Shown: positions 8,421-17,810, counted from the stretch's first letter. The stretch is 38,576 bases of DNA from Emticicia oligotrophica DSM 17448 (GCF_000263195.1 NC_018744.1:1-38576), one strand, 5' to 3'. Notes: generated by a model from the sequence alone, not told the origin. Numbers and translations: made by a program.

Positions 8421-9815
8421 ATGACTGAAAATGTAAAGGCAAGAGGAATAAAGTTTATTCGTAAATCAAACAACCTTGTTGAAGGTCGTTATAGATTTGA
8501 TATTTGGGAAATGAGAATTTTTGTAAAAATGCTCACGATGATACAGCCCAATGATGAAGATTTTAAACGATATCGAATTTATCTTAAAGACATAATTTCT
8601 GAATTTGATTTAGAAAAAAATAATCGTTCGTACGAAGAATTAAAAAGTGGGGCCGAAAAGTTGGCAAGTCGCGAAATAAGAATACCGATGCTTTCTCCCC
8701 AAGGAGAAGCAATGGAATTATTTACGCATATCGCTTCTGGGGTGAAGAGTTTCTTGGATAATCGACAAGGAAAATACATAGAGATAGATTTTCATCCAGA
8801 TATGAAGCCATATCTTCTACAGCTTCAGAATAAATTTTTAATGTACGATGCTCGCAATGTTTTAAAACTACCAAGCTCATTTTCGATCAGAATCTATGAA
8901 TTACTTAAGCAGTACGAAACAATAGGTAAAAGAAAGTTAACGATCGAAGAATTAAAAGTAATGCTTGACATTGACGATAAATATTCCCTTTATGCAAATC
9001 TTAAAAAAAGAGTAATCTTAAAAGCACAAGAAGATTTAGAAAAATACACAGATATAAAATTTACTTTTCAAGAAGTAAAAAGGGGGAAATCAATTTATGA
9101 AATCATATTTTTTATTTCGAAAAATGTAGATATCATAAATACGCGAGATGACGCAAAAGAATTAGAGATACATTCAAGTGTGACGGATGAAGATTTAATA
9201 GTAAATGAGATTTTTAAAGTAGTAAAGAAATTTAAAGGAGCTAATAAATCAACGATTGAGAAATGGGTAGAAAAGTATTCAGTTGAACACATACAAGGAC
9301 GAATTAATTTTGTATTAAATCAAATAGAAAAAGGTAAGGAGATTAGGAATCCGATGGGGCTTCTACAAAAGATGATGGGAGAAACAAATCTATTTGACCC
9401 AATTCAGGAGGAAAAGAATATTAAAGAAATTCAAAGTCAGAGGTTAAAAGAGGAACAAGAAATTAAACTTTTGAAAACCCAAAAAGAAGATTTACTAAAA
9501 CAAAATATAAAGTCTTTAGATGAAGCTAAATTTAATCTGATCGAAACTTTATTCAACGAACATATAAACCTTAACTTGATTTTTTTGGATGAATTTAGAA
9601 GGCTTCGTGAGCAACCCAATACTCCGTTTATTGTTGAATTGGCATTTGATAATTACGAAACAGATATTGAGGGGATAGATATAGGAAGTAAAGAGGAATT
9701 GCTCTATAATTTTAAAATGGGAGGAAGTTTTGGGGCATTTTTTTTAGAATGGTTTGAAAAACGATTTAGTACAGAATTCCAATTATTGTATGAAAAGTTT
9801 GAAGTGAGAATATAA
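8421..9815 (+). CDS. repB: Rep_3 (RepB/RepE-type) plasmid replication initiator
   Basis: This 464-residue protein has the layout of a Rep_3-superfamily initiator. The first winged helix (about residues 15-130) includes YRFDIWEMRIFVKML and the YEELKSGAEKLASREIRIP segment. The second winged helix (about 140-240) includes KLPSSFSIRIYELLKQYETIGK and TIEELKVMLDI, followed by YANLKKRVILKAQEDLEKYTD. The C-terminal 220 residues are coiled-coil-rich and longer than in minimal Rep proteins. The protein should bind the adjacent iterons, open the origin and recruit the host replisome. The start is the ATG just downstream of the promoter. The last iteron covers that promoter, so Rep probably represses its own gene. 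Confidence 0.9.
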   Translation: MTENVKARGIKFIRKSNNLVEGRYRFDIWEMRIFVKMLTMIQPNDEDFKRYRIYLKDIISEFDLEKNNRSYEELKSGAEKLASREIRIPMLSPQGEAMELFTHIASGVKSFLDNRQGKYIEIDFHPDMKPYLLQLQNKFLMYDARNVLKLPSSFSIRIYELLKQYETIGKRKLTIEELKVMLDIDDKYSLYANLKKRVILKAQEDLEKYTDIKFTFQEVKRGKSIYEIIFFISKNVDIINTRDDAKELEIHSSVTDEDLIVNEIFKVVKKFKGANKSTIEKWVEKYSVEHIQGRINFVLNQIEKGKEIRNPMGLLQKMMGETNLFDPIQEEKNIKEIQSQRLKEEQEIKLLKTQKEDLLKQNIKSLDEAKFNLIETLFNEHINLNLIFLDEFRRLREQPNTPFIVELAFDNYETDIEGIDIGSKEELLYNFKMGGSFGAFFLEWFEKRFSTEFQLLYEKFEVRI

Positions 9816-9899
9816 ATTGTCTGTATTTTTTGAAATTATATCGGTATTATTTCGTTTTAATTTCAATAAATGTGTATATTGCACCAATAAATAGATTTT

Positions 9900-10196
9900 A
9901 TGCCTACACTCGATAGAAGTAAATTCAAATATAACGCAAAAGTTTTTGAAAAAACTTGTTTGTATTGCGGAACTGTTTATTTCGCTAATCGTTCTACTGC
10001 GAAATACTGTTCATCAACTTGTCGTGGTTATGCAAACCAAGCCAAAAATCTCAATGAAGCTGCTCCTTGGAACGAAGAAGACCGTACCGTTGATGCCTTA
10101 CTTTCGCAGGTGGCATATCTGAAAGGACAATTGCAACACTACGTCAATGAAAACGAAGAATTGAAAAGAATCATTGAACAAATAAAAAAGCCTTGA
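9900..10196 (+). CDS. Small zinc-finger protein with C-terminal coiled coil
   Basis: This 98-residue protein has four cysteines at 20, 23, 37 and 41 (CLYC and CSSTC), spaced as a compact zinc ribbon that resembles MYND- or FCS-type fingers. A charged C-terminal helix follows (about residues 64-97, VAYLKGQLQHYVNENEELKRIIEQI) that is likely to form a coiled coil. I do not recognise a named family. It lies 84 bases downstream of rep in the same direction, so a role in replication control or DNA binding is plausible but not shown. Confidence 0.75.
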   Translation: MPTLDRSKFKYNAKVFEKTCLYCGTVYFANRSTAKYCSSTCRGYANQAKNLNEAAPWNEEDRTVDALLSQVAYLKGQLQHYVNENEELKRIIEQIKKP

Positions 10197-10423
10197 TTAA
10201 TCCACAACATTGATTCTAAATAAATTTTGTAGGATATATTAAAACAAAGTAAGTTTCTCAAATACAAATGAGTGAAGGTACGATTAAAAAATGTTTGTTA
10301 CCGTCAATGAAACAAAACTATATTTCAATACTTGTGTTTGCAATCTAGTCTTGACGAGTTTAAATACCCTGTAGTACAGTAAGGTTTTTATTCCTTTCTA
10401 AGAAATTAATATTGGTTGGTTTA

Positions 10424-10473
10424 GGTATTGCCCTTAAGTAGGATTTAAAAAGGTAGGTATTACTGGCAATACC
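10424..10473 (-). terminator. Alternative hairpins beyond the nitrilase gene
   Basis: GGTATTGCC (10424-10432) pairs exactly with GGCAATACC (10465-10473). On the minus strand, the segment nearest the gene can instead form GGTATT-GCCAGT-AATACC. The two folds exclude each other and begin 16 bases after the stop codon of the minus-strand nitrilase-like gene. A 3'-end processing or termination role is likely, although no strong U-tract follows. Confidence 0.4.
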
Positions 10474-10488
10474 ATATAAACTACAGAT

Positions 10489-11448
10489 CTACTCTTTTTC
10501 GTCTATATTTAGCCAAACAACTTTTTGCTCAGAAGTATGATGTTGTCCAAGAATATCTCTATACAATTCAGGACGCCTTGCTTTCATATAACGATTTCCG
10601 CCTGCTTGAATAAGCTTATCAGGTGTAACAGTAGCCGTAACAAAACTATCATCAAAACTGCGGCATTCAGCAATTATATCTCCAAAAGGGTCAATTATCA
10701 TAGACAACCCAGGTTTTAATTGATCATGATCCATACCAATTGCATTCGAAAAGATAACATACACAGCATTGTCATAAGCTCTTGATGGAAGCCATTTCAT
10801 TAACCAAGCTCTCCCTTTCATACCATCAAATTCCAATCTTAGAGACGTCGGATCTGCTTCTCTGTTTTTCCAAAGGTCAGGACTAACAAAACCAGCACCT
10901 GGTCGAGTAGAAGGAGTACACATTGTTACATGAGGCATAAAAATAATATCAGCACCTAATAGTTTAGTGGCACGTACATTTTCAATAATATTGTTATCGT
11001 AACAAATTAAGATACCACATTTCCAACCATGAATATCAAAAATAGTATAGCTTTCACCTGCGTTCACATGTGGGTTTATGAATGGATGAATTTTTCGGTG
11101 TTTTGCAATTAAGCCATTTCCATCTACACAGACGTAAGGTTTGTAGAGTTTATCATTTTCATCTTTTTCAAAAAGTCCGGCCAAAATAATCATGTTGTAC
11201 TTGGCCGCAATTTTAATTAATTCATTAGTACTTTCTCCACTAGGCACCAACTCTGCTAAGTCAAGCATTTGTTTCTTGTCTAAATTCCTTGCAAAAGTGT
11301 ATCCAGTGATAGAACACTCGTGAAATGCAATCACATTTGCCCCTTCTTCTGAGGCCTTTTTAGTGAGCTTTTCAATAACAGATAAATTGTATACTTTGTC
11401 TCCGTCTTTTGCTTCAAATTGAGCTGTTGAAATTTTCAAATTGACCAT
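10489..11448 (-). CDS. Carbon-nitrogen hydrolase (nitrilase superfamily)
   Basis: This 319-residue cytoplasmic amidohydrolase has the full nitrilase-superfamily triad: E44 (FHECSITGY), K119 (AKHRKIHP) and the nucleophile C149 (GILICYD). Such enzymes hydrolyse carbamoyl groups, amides or, less often, nitriles. The motif context is closer to amidases and N-carbamoyl hydrolases than to true nitrilases, but the substrate cannot be read from sequence. An AraC regulator lies 76 bases upstream in the same direction. The gene also has its own TAATTTTG promoter element (11478-11485), so it may be either co-transcribed with or controlled by that regulator. Confidence 0.9.
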   Translation of the reverse strand: MVNLKISTAQFEAKDGDKVYNLSVIEKLTKKASEEGANVIAFHECSITGYTFARNLDKKQMLDLAELVPSGESTNELIKIAAKYNMIILAGLFEKDENDKLYKPYVCVDGNGLIAKHRKIHPFINPHVNAGESYTIFDIHGWKCGILICYDNNIIENVRATKLLGADIIFMPHVTMCTPSTRPGAGFVSPDLWKNREADPTSLRLEFDGMKGRAWLMKWLPSRAYDNAVYVIFSNAIGMDHDQLKPGLSMIIDPFGDIIAECRSFDDSFVTATVTPDKLIQAGGNRYMKARRPELYRDILGQHHTSEQKVVWLNIDEKE

Positions 11449-11477
11449 AATATTTTGTTGAATTAAAAAATCTGGGA

Positions 11478-11485
11478 CAAAATTA
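11478..11485 (-). promoter_or_regulatory. -7 element of the nitrilase-like gene
   Basis: On the minus strand this reads TAATTTTG, a full match to the Bacteroidota TAnnTTTG consensus, about 30 bases upstream of the ATG. No well-spaced -33 element is visible, which would fit activator dependence. Confidence 0.4.
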
Positions 11486-11524
11486 TTTTATAGACTTGAA
11501 GATAAATTGTACAAAACCGACATT

Positions 11525-12331
11525 CTACATTTTAGATATAGTGACAAAGTTTATAGCTAATTTATTTACATTGTTTTGGTAGGAAGTAGGCGTAAATCCA
11601 GTAATTTTTTTAAATTCTTTAATCAAATGTGATTGATCAGAATATCCTACTTGATAGTCTAATTCAATCAAGTTTGTGTTGCTTTTTTTATTTTTAAGCT
11701 GTTGCAAAAAATTATGCAGTTTTAAGATATTTGCAAAATGCTTTGGGCTAATACCCACAGAATCTAAAAACAATCTTTCAATATGTCGCTGGCTATAGCC
11801 CGTAAACTTTTCAAGTTGATTACTAGAAATTTGTCCTTTGCTTTTACGAATGAAATTAACTGATTCAGTTACTAAATCTTCTTTCCCTTTTAAAACTTTT
11901 AAAGCAATTCTAGTAAAAAATATATTTAGAATATTCAATTTATCATTGATAGATTTAGCCTCCTTCAATCTCTCTTCAATCAGATTACTTTCCTTATTAA
12001 AAATATGCTCTAAAGAGATAATTTTATCTTTAATTTCAAAAGCAGGAATTCCCAATAATTTTTTAATTCCCGTTGGCTGGAAAACAACAATTATCAAAGA
12101 TAGATTTTTTGAAGATTGAATATCTTTAAATTGTGTAATTTGGCCGTATAGGAAGGAGCTTGGCAAGATATTTTTGTCAAATTCAAGCGATAAATTATTA
12201 TTGGAATTAAAAACTATACCAGTATTCCCATCAGAAAAAAGCCGCAGAGTTTGTGGTTCAAATCCATTACTCTCTAAAAATAGATAATGCTTTATTATGT
12301 CTTTTAATATGTCGAAGGGTGGAATTTGCAT
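11525..12331 (-). CDS. AraC-family transcriptional regulator
   Basis: This is a 268-residue regulator with a C-terminal double helix-turn-helix of the AraC/XylS type (about residues 165-260). It includes SSNQLEKFTGYSQRHIERLF and the second helix pair ending in GYSDQSHLIKEFKKITGFTPTSY, a textbook family signature. The N-terminal half is a DUF6597-like or cupin-type effector domain that I cannot assign further. The reading frame stays open to 12481, but the ATG at 12331 (MQIPPFDILKD) fits the family start. The upstream extension would also run through a perfect palindrome. It probably regulates itself and the adjacent amidohydrolase. Confidence 0.88.
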   Translation of the reverse strand: MQIPPFDILKDIIKHYLFLESNGFEPQTLRLFSDGNTGIVFNSNNNLSLEFDKNILPSSFLYGQITQFKDIQSSKNLSLIIVVFQPTGIKKLLGIPAFEIKDKIISLEHIFNKESNLIEERLKEAKSINDKLNILNIFFTRIALKVLKGKEDLVTESVNFIRKSKGQISSNQLEKFTGYSQRHIERLFLDSVGISPKHFANILKLHNFLQQLKNKKSNTNLIELDYQVGYSDQSHLIKEFKKITGFTPTSYQNNVNKLAINFVTISKM

Positions 12332-12362
12332 AATTACCTTAAAATTGAATCTTACACTTGAA

Positions 12363-12381
12363 GATACAAAAGTTTTGTATC
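12363..12381. promoter_or_regulatory. 19-bp perfect palindrome upstream of the AraC gene
   Basis: GATACAAAA-G-TTTTGTATC has perfect nine-base arms around one central base. It starts 32 bases upstream of the regulator's ATG at 12331. The position suits an operator. Confidence 0.5.
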
Positions 12382-12691
12382 GTTTTATATTTTTGAACAT
12401 AATTATCCAACACAGAGTGGGGACACGAGGCTGATGGCAAGCAAAGTAAGGTGGCAGTCTCAAATTGATTTTGAAAGCCAAACCACAAAAACAAATTTAT
12501 TCGACCATAAGTATGATAATTATTTTGTTTGTATGGGTATTGTTTCAAGGTTAAAAAGTTGGCTAATTTTTGTTTACAAAATATTTTGAAGGGAATTAGT
12601 TGAAATGGTCTAAAAAATATTAACTTGCATTAATTAACACGTTGGCAGGAAGGCTAATGGACTGCTGTAAATCAACGGATAACTGACAAGC
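12382..12691. other. Intergenic region without a recognisable gene
   Basis: Short open frames here show no family resemblance or coding signature. The segment contains no RNA gene that I can recognise. Confidence 0.5.
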
Positions 12692-12716
12692 CGTTTAGGC
12701 TTTGTTGTCCTAAACG
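12692..12716 (+). promoter_or_regulatory. Hairpin just upstream of the acyltransferase start
   Basis: CGTTTAGG (12692-12699) pairs exactly with CCTAAACG (12709-12716) across a nine-base loop, ending ten bases before the ATG at 12727. It could modulate translation of the acyltransferase. No terminator-like T run follows. Confidence 0.35.
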
Positions 12717-12726
12717 AAAGTATAAA

Positions 12727-13812
12727 ATGGCATTAAATAAAGAGGTCACTAAATTCAAATTACCAAGTCTAAATGGGCTGAGAGCAATCAGTATCTTATT
12801 AGTAATTTTTCGCCACTTAGAAATAGAGTATCATCTACTTTTAGACAAGCTACCAAACGCACTAAAACCTTTTTATATTTTCTTTTCAGATGGACAATTA
12901 GGTGTCAATATGTTTTTTGTTATTTCTGGTTTCTTAATTACGACCTTACTCATCGTTGAAGAAGAAAAAACAAAAACAGTTTCACTGAAAAACTTTTATA
13001 TCAGACGTACATTAAGAATATTTCCTGCATATTATTTCTATCTACTTGTTTTATTGATTTTGCAATTAACTAATGTTATTTATATCAATAATGAGTCTTG
13101 GCTTACGGCTGTCACATACACAAAATATTTTAATTGGTCTTCAGATTGGTTTACTTCACACGGTTGGTCATTGAGTATAGAAGAACATTTTTATCTGATG
13201 TTTCCACTCATATTTACATTTGGCGACAAGATAAGAAAACGTGCATCCCTTTTTCTCATACTAATTGTTCCTGTTATCAAAGTTTTAGTTCATTTCTATC
13301 CAGTTTCTTGGATAAACGATTACACAATTTTCAAAAGAATTGATGCATTAGTAATTGGCTGTGTGATTGCTTTTTACAAAGACAGTTTACTAAATTTATT
13401 GGATAAACATTTTAAAACTTGGTTTTACTTATCACTCGTAATACTTTTTGTAATTGGATTTTTACCTGGAATTGGAGAAAGATTAAATCTGAATTTAGAC
13501 TTTATAATAATTCCTTTTGGCTCACGTTACGGAACATTTGCAAATATCTGTATTGGGGTTGTTCTTCTATATTCTATCTACGGTCATAAAGGAATTTGGT
13601 TTAAGTTACTCAACACCAAAGTGCTTGACTATATTGGGCTACTCTCGTATAGCATTTATCTTTGGCAACAACTTTTTATTAGTGGTAGTAGCTTATCTTG
13701 GGCATCATCTTTCCCTTTAAATATATTGTTTTTCATCAGTGCTGCTTTATTCTCGTATTACTGCATTGAAAAACCATTTTTGAAGTTTAAAGACAAATTT
13801 CAGAAAACGTAA
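12727..13812 (+). CDS. Membrane acyltransferase 3 family protein (OafA/YrhL-like)
   Basis: This 361-residue integral membrane protein belongs to the acyltransferase 3 family, which transfers acetyl or other acyl groups to surface sugars, exopolysaccharide or lipid glycans. Visible signatures are LNGLRAISILLVIFRHLE (with the conserved Arg and His of the first helix), FFVISGFLITTLL, and RRTLRIFPAYYFYLL after the first cytoplasmic loop. About ten hydrophobic helices follow, ending in the typical SYSIYLWQQLF and YYCIEKPFLKFKDKF motifs. There is no SGNH extension. No biosynthetic neighbours are present, so the acceptor is unknown. Confidence 0.92.
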   Translation: MALNKEVTKFKLPSLNGLRAISILLVIFRHLEIEYHLLLDKLPNALKPFYIFFSDGQLGVNMFFVISGFLITTLLIVEEEKTKTVSLKNFYIRRTLRIFPAYYFYLLVLLILQLTNVIYINNESWLTAVTYTKYFNWSSDWFTSHGWSLSIEEHFYLMFPLIFTFGDKIRKRASLFLILIVPVIKVLVHFYPVSWINDYTIFKRIDALVIGCVIAFYKDSLLNLLDKHFKTWFYLSLVILFVIGFLPGIGERLNLNLDFIIIPFGSRYGTFANICIGVVLLYSIYGHKGIWFKLLNTKVLDYIGLLSYSIYLWQQLFISGSSLSWASSFPLNILFFISAALFSYYCIEKPFLKFKDKFQKT

Positions 13813-14216
13813 GAAGCTACAAACAGCAGTTATGTATTCAAAATTAGTAATGCCTTTTGGCAACGGTTAGGCTGTTATTTTCAAATCTTGCTTAGATTTC
13901 AGTTTTTTAAACCTAAATAACTGAGAAGAATTACAGTGGCTTACCTTGATTTTGGAGAAAGAATAATTTAATGTTGGTCTTTGGACAAACGCGAATACTG
14001 GGTTTTCTACTATACTCACATAAGCGTTTGCACTGATTTTAGAGACCAATTATCCGTGCAATTCAGCCCAAGCTGAATGAATAAGGCTAAACCACAGTAT
14101 TCACTTTACTATTCGGAAGTTTGGACTGATAAAGATCTAGCTATCAACTCAGCTCGAAGTCCTGACCCTTCACGGTAATCATTTCAGAGATACCCTAATT
14201 TAAAAATAAAAGAGAT
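13813..14216. other. 404-bp intergenic region; weak terminator only
   Basis: A small hairpin (AAATCT-TGCTT-AGATTT, 13883-13899) followed by CAGTTTTTT may end the acyltransferase transcript. I do not recognise any gene in the rest. A 60-codon minus-strand frame (13867-14049) shows no family resemblance. Confidence 0.4.
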
Positions 14217-14774
14217 ATGCCATCTAAAGGACAGATTTTAAACAATCCAGCCACTGGAGACGTCTATGAGTTTTTAGAAACCGCTAAAGATACCAATGGA
14301 CAACGAGTTACAATAAAAATGACTCTTAAATCGAAAGGTGAATTGGTTCCTAATCATTATCACGCACTACAAGAGGAACATTTTGAAGTTATTTCTGGCA
14401 AATTGACAATATTACTTGATGGTAAGACACAAGTATTGAAACAAGGTGATAAGATTACTTTACCGAAAAACAAGCCACACAATCATTATAATAATGACAC
14501 AGAAACCGTTGTTTTTAAGCAATCAGTTTCGCCGGCATTGGACTTTGATTACTTATTAGAAAATATTATTGGACTTACTATTGATGGAAAAATGCCAAAT
14601 GGAAAAGCAGGATTAATTCAAGAGTTAGTAACCTTAAAATATTTGGATAGCAAAAGTTACCTTGCCAATATCCCACAAGGAATACAAATGTTTTTAATGA
14701 ATGTTGTAGGCCCAATTGGACGTATGTTTGGATATAGAGCTATCTACAAAAAATATTCTGACATAGAAAAATAA
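14217..14774 (+). CDS. Cupin-domain protein
   Basis: This 185-residue protein has a single conserved cupin barrel in its first 110 residues. The first cupin motif is PNHYHALQEEHFEVISGKLTI (metal ligands His, His, Glu) and the second is GDKITLPKNKPHNHYNND (final His). The C-terminal 75 residues contain a more hydrophobic helical tail (IPQGIQMFLMNVVGPIGRMFGY) that may touch the membrane. The reaction is unknown, since cupins cover dioxygenases, isomerases and binding proteins. It stands alone between two intergenic stretches, and a strong hairpin downstream separates it from the convergent phosphoesterase gene. Confidence 0.85.
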   Translation: MPSKGQILNNPATGDVYEFLETAKDTNGQRVTIKMTLKSKGELVPNHYHALQEEHFEVISGKLTILLDGKTQVLKQGDKITLPKNKPHNHYNNDTETVVFKQSVSPALDFDYLLENIIGLTIDGKMPNGKAGLIQELVTLKYLDSKSYLANIPQGIQMFLMNVVGPIGRMFGYRAIYKKYSDIEK

Positions 14775-14937
14775 GCACCGCAATATTTTTTCAATCGAAA
14801 AGTAGGGTGCCAATATTATCATCAAAGTAAAATCAACCTACATTTGAAATTATACAAAACCAGTTATCTACGTTTAATTCCATATCCTAATCAAATTACA
14901 AGTAGATTTAAAATAGATTTCGTATAGATTGGAAATT

Positions 14938-14969
14938 AAGATAGCTTGGCTAGAAACCCAAGCTGTCTT
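14938..14969. terminator. Bidirectional intrinsic terminator
   Basis: AAGATAGCTTGG pairs with CCAAGCTGTCTT over 12 positions (one G-U wobble) across an eight-base loop. AATTTTTATT follows on the plus strand. It lies between the convergent cupin and phosphoesterase genes and ends nine bases before the latter's stop codon. Confidence 0.75.
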
Positions 14970-14977
14970 AATTTTTA

Positions 14978-17728
14978 TTATTTCTTGTTTTTATTCTTCT
15001 TCGATTTTTGTTTCAATTTTTCTACCTTATCATCATCATCACGTCTTTTTTGCATAGTTTCTGTGCGGTCAAGTTCTTCCGAGCTTACAAAGAATTTCCA
15101 ATCAAACTTTTCATCGAAAGGCGTTAATGCTTTTTCTGGGTCGAAAATTCGGAGGTCGGATTGCACAGCATTATAGGGCGAAAAATCTGGTTTATCCGTA
15201 AAAATATCGGCCATATCGGTTGCTCCAGCATCATACTGATTTAAGTACGGAATACCTAAAATATGCCAAAAAGTCTTGAAAATACTACCAAAACTGTAAT
15301 GAACTTTACTCACGTAATCTTTTTTGGTGTAGGGCGAAGCCACCATTAAGATACTACGGTGGGCATCTACGTGGTCAACGCCACCTTGAGGGTCATCTTC
15401 GGTAATAAAAATCGCCATGTTTTTCCAGTAAGGCGTTTTTGATAAAAATTCAATCGTACGACCAACTGCTAAATCGTTATCAGCCATGTAACTCGCCTGA
15501 AATGGATAACCTGCGTGCGGACGCTCGCCCGTACCGTGGTCGTTGGGTAACATAAGCGTAATTACCGAAGGCAAATTCCCTTTTGACCAACGCTCGTTAA
15601 ATTCTTTCATAAACAAATCGGCTCTAAATTGGTCAGGAATGGCCATATTATAGGTTGGAAAAGTCTTTGATGATTTATCAATAAGAGGAGCGGGGAGGGG
15701 GTAATTAACAGTATAAAGTTCGCCAATGTATTTCATCGTGCTATCACTAAAAGCTCCAGCCATTTCAACTCCAAAACCAAAATTATAAAAGTCGATTTTG
15801 TTACGGTCGAGATGTTCCCACATGCTACCTCCCTCGTTATAGTCTTCGGGATAAATTGAGCCTGCTGAACCATAAATGGCTAAATTCCCTGGAGCATTTG
15901 AGGTATCTCGTTGCGAAAGTTTTCCGCCGTAAGATGCCGCCGTTTCGGTTTCGCACCATTCATTGGGATAAGTATTTACGAGCCAACGGTGGCCATCAGC
16001 CGAAACATCAGAATCACAGAAGAAATTATCGCTTATTGCAAATCTCTTTGCCAAAGCAGCATGGTTTGGCATCACTCTGGCATCAGGAATTACTTTTGTA
16101 CCTTTTCGATTGATAACTTTTACTCCATTCCCAAAACGAGCTAAAGTAGAGTCGCCATCACCATTTTTATTTTGCCCAAAAACTTCATCATAAGTACGAT
16201 TTTCTTTTGCAATAAATACAATGTATTTGATTTCATCCGACGGCTTTTTATTGGTTGAAGGAATAGGATTTTTTCCTTTTCGTGGTTCGGTAAATTTAAA
16301 ATTATTTTGAATAACTACCTGTGTTTCAGCCTTTAATTGTTCATCAGCTGGAATATCAATTACTGAAACTAAACCCTTCATTAACCCACCAATATAACTA
16401 CCTTCGGCTCCCATTTTAAAGTTTTTACCAGCATTTGGTCCACTTCCAAAGCCTTTTGCATTAGCAACGATAAGTTTCTTGCCATCATTACTCACTTTTA
16501 ATTTTGAAGGAAACCAACCAGTCGGAATATGCCCAATAACCTCGAGGCTGGATACATCAATTACCGCAACTGCATTTATACCCGATTCAGCAACAAAAAG
16601 GCGTTTTTGGTCGGGCGAAAGCGTGATGCCGAAAGGAATAACTCCTCTCAAATTCCCTAAACGTTTATCTATTGCAAGAGGAATATTTTTTAGTACTTTT
16701 CCTGCCTTAATATCAATCACCGAAATACAATCATTATTGCCGTTACTTACAAAAACATAGTCGTTTGTAGCTACAACCGAGTTTGGACTGCTACCACCAA
16801 CCGCAGGAAAATCTTCAATCATTTGTCCGACTAAAAAACCAGTTTTTATCTTTGCATTTGGTTGAGTAGATTGAGTTGGGTAAATCCAAACTGAAAAGGA
16901 TTCGGGGGCATTTGGGTCACCAAGAGCGGGAATTCCATTGGCAGCGTCACCTTCTAACATTTCCTTTGAACCGTATTTCGTTGAAGGAAATTTATGAGCA
17001 GTTCCTTTGATATTTTTGGGGTCTAAATCAGTAAATCTTTTGTATTCAAAAACACCTACATTGGCAACTATCACATTTTTTTCGTCGGGTGTAAGTGTAA
17101 TTCCAAAAGGATAACGCCCCGTAGGAATATTTTGGATGATTTTCTCGCTAGCAATATCAATTACGGCAATTCGGAAACCTATTTGGTCAACTACATAAAT
17201 CGTCTTGCCATCTTTAGTCATAACCATATCGCCCAAATATCCGTGCCTAAAGTCTTGACCATTAGCCTTTACTGCACAATTGATTGAGCCCTTTGGTTTA
17301 CCGGTATTGACATCATATTTGAAAATTTTGTTCGATGCACCACCTGATACATAAACTGTTTGGTTATCAGGGCTAATGGCTAAACCCATAAAGCAAGCTT
17401 CTAAAATACCTTCGTTATTTTTTGCCCCTTCGGGAACTTGAATCGTTTCAGGGTTGGCAGAAAGTATATTTTTAATAATAGAAATAGAAAATGGGCGAAT
17501 ACCCGAATTGGCGGTAATCGCCGTGTTTCCATCAGGACTCAAAACCAAACCATATGGATGTGGAGCTGTTGAAATCTGCACGCCACGAGGCGTAATAATA
17601 CGACCATTGGGAATAACCGTTTTGCCTGCTTTATCTATTTTTGCAGGGATATTTCCTGCAGGGGCTTCAATGACTACTTGGGCTTGCATAACAAACGGAA
17701 TAGTCACTAACAGTAAAAGTTTCTTCAT
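14978..17728 (-). CDS. Secreted YVTN beta-propeller / phosphoesterase fusion
   Basis: This 916-residue exported protein begins with a signal peptide (MKKLLLLVTIPFVMQAQ). Residues 50-470 form a YVTN-type beta-propeller, with repeated blades such as ISVIDIKAGKVLKNIPLA and AVIDVSSLEVIGHIPTGWFP. From about residue 500 a phosphoesterase domain follows, of the phospholipase C / acid phosphatase (PF04185) type. It is recognised by IAKENRTYDEVFG, PNDHGTGERPHAGY and a metal-site-like FITEDDPQGGVDHVDAHRS. The C-terminus is very Lys-rich. It should hydrolyse phosphate esters outside the cytoplasm. A TonB-dependent receptor gene lies 82 bases upstream in the same direction, so the pair probably works in phosphorylated-compound scavenging. 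Confidence 0.9.
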   Translation of the reverse strand: MKKLLLLVTIPFVMQAQVVIEAPAGNIPAKIDKAGKTVIPNGRIITPRGVQISTAPHPYGLVLSPDGNTAITANSGIRPFSISIIKNILSANPETIQVPEGAKNNEGILEACFMGLAISPDNQTVYVSGGASNKIFKYDVNTGKPKGSINCAVKANGQDFRHGYLGDMVMTKDGKTIYVVDQIGFRIAVIDIASEKIIQNIPTGRYPFGITLTPDEKNVIVANVGVFEYKRFTDLDPKNIKGTAHKFPSTKYGSKEMLEGDAANGIPALGDPNAPESFSVWIYPTQSTQPNAKIKTGFLVGQMIEDFPAVGGSSPNSVVATNDYVFVSNGNNDCISVIDIKAGKVLKNIPLAIDKRLGNLRGVIPFGITLSPDQKRLFVAESGINAVAVIDVSSLEVIGHIPTGWFPSKLKVSNDGKKLIVANAKGFGSGPNAGKNFKMGAEGSYIGGLMKGLVSVIDIPADEQLKAETQVVIQNNFKFTEPRKGKNPIPSTNKKPSDEIKYIVFIAKENRTYDEVFGQNKNGDGDSTLARFGNGVKVINRKGTKVIPDARVMPNHAALAKRFAISDNFFCDSDVSADGHRWLVNTYPNEWCETETAASYGGKLSQRDTSNAPGNLAIYGSAGSIYPEDYNEGGSMWEHLDRNKIDFYNFGFGVEMAGAFSDSTMKYIGELYTVNYPLPAPLIDKSSKTFPTYNMAIPDQFRADLFMKEFNERWSKGNLPSVITLMLPNDHGTGERPHAGYPFQASYMADNDLAVGRTIEFLSKTPYWKNMAIFITEDDPQGGVDHVDAHRSILMVASPYTKKDYVSKVHYSFGSIFKTFWHILGIPYLNQYDAGATDMADIFTDKPDFSPYNAVQSDLRIFDPEKALTPFDEKFDWKFFVSSEELDRTETMQKRRDDDDKVEKLKQKSKKNKNKK

Positions 17729-17810
17729 TGGTTTTTTGATGAAAAAATTAGAGTTATCTAGTTAAAAATTAAGTTATTGTTGGACGAAGTTTGCAACCTC
17801 AACCAGAAAT

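Noticed and set aside
12640-13880. Acyltransferase gene as an integron cassette with attC sites
   Set aside because: GTTAGGC at 13866 fits one end of an attC site, but no matching RYYYAAC partner or long imperfect palindrome is present, and there is no integrase.
17454-17765. Antisense open frames of 60-160 codons throughout, such as this one
   Set aside because: They are mirror frames of strongly supported genes, with low-complexity translations and no family features.
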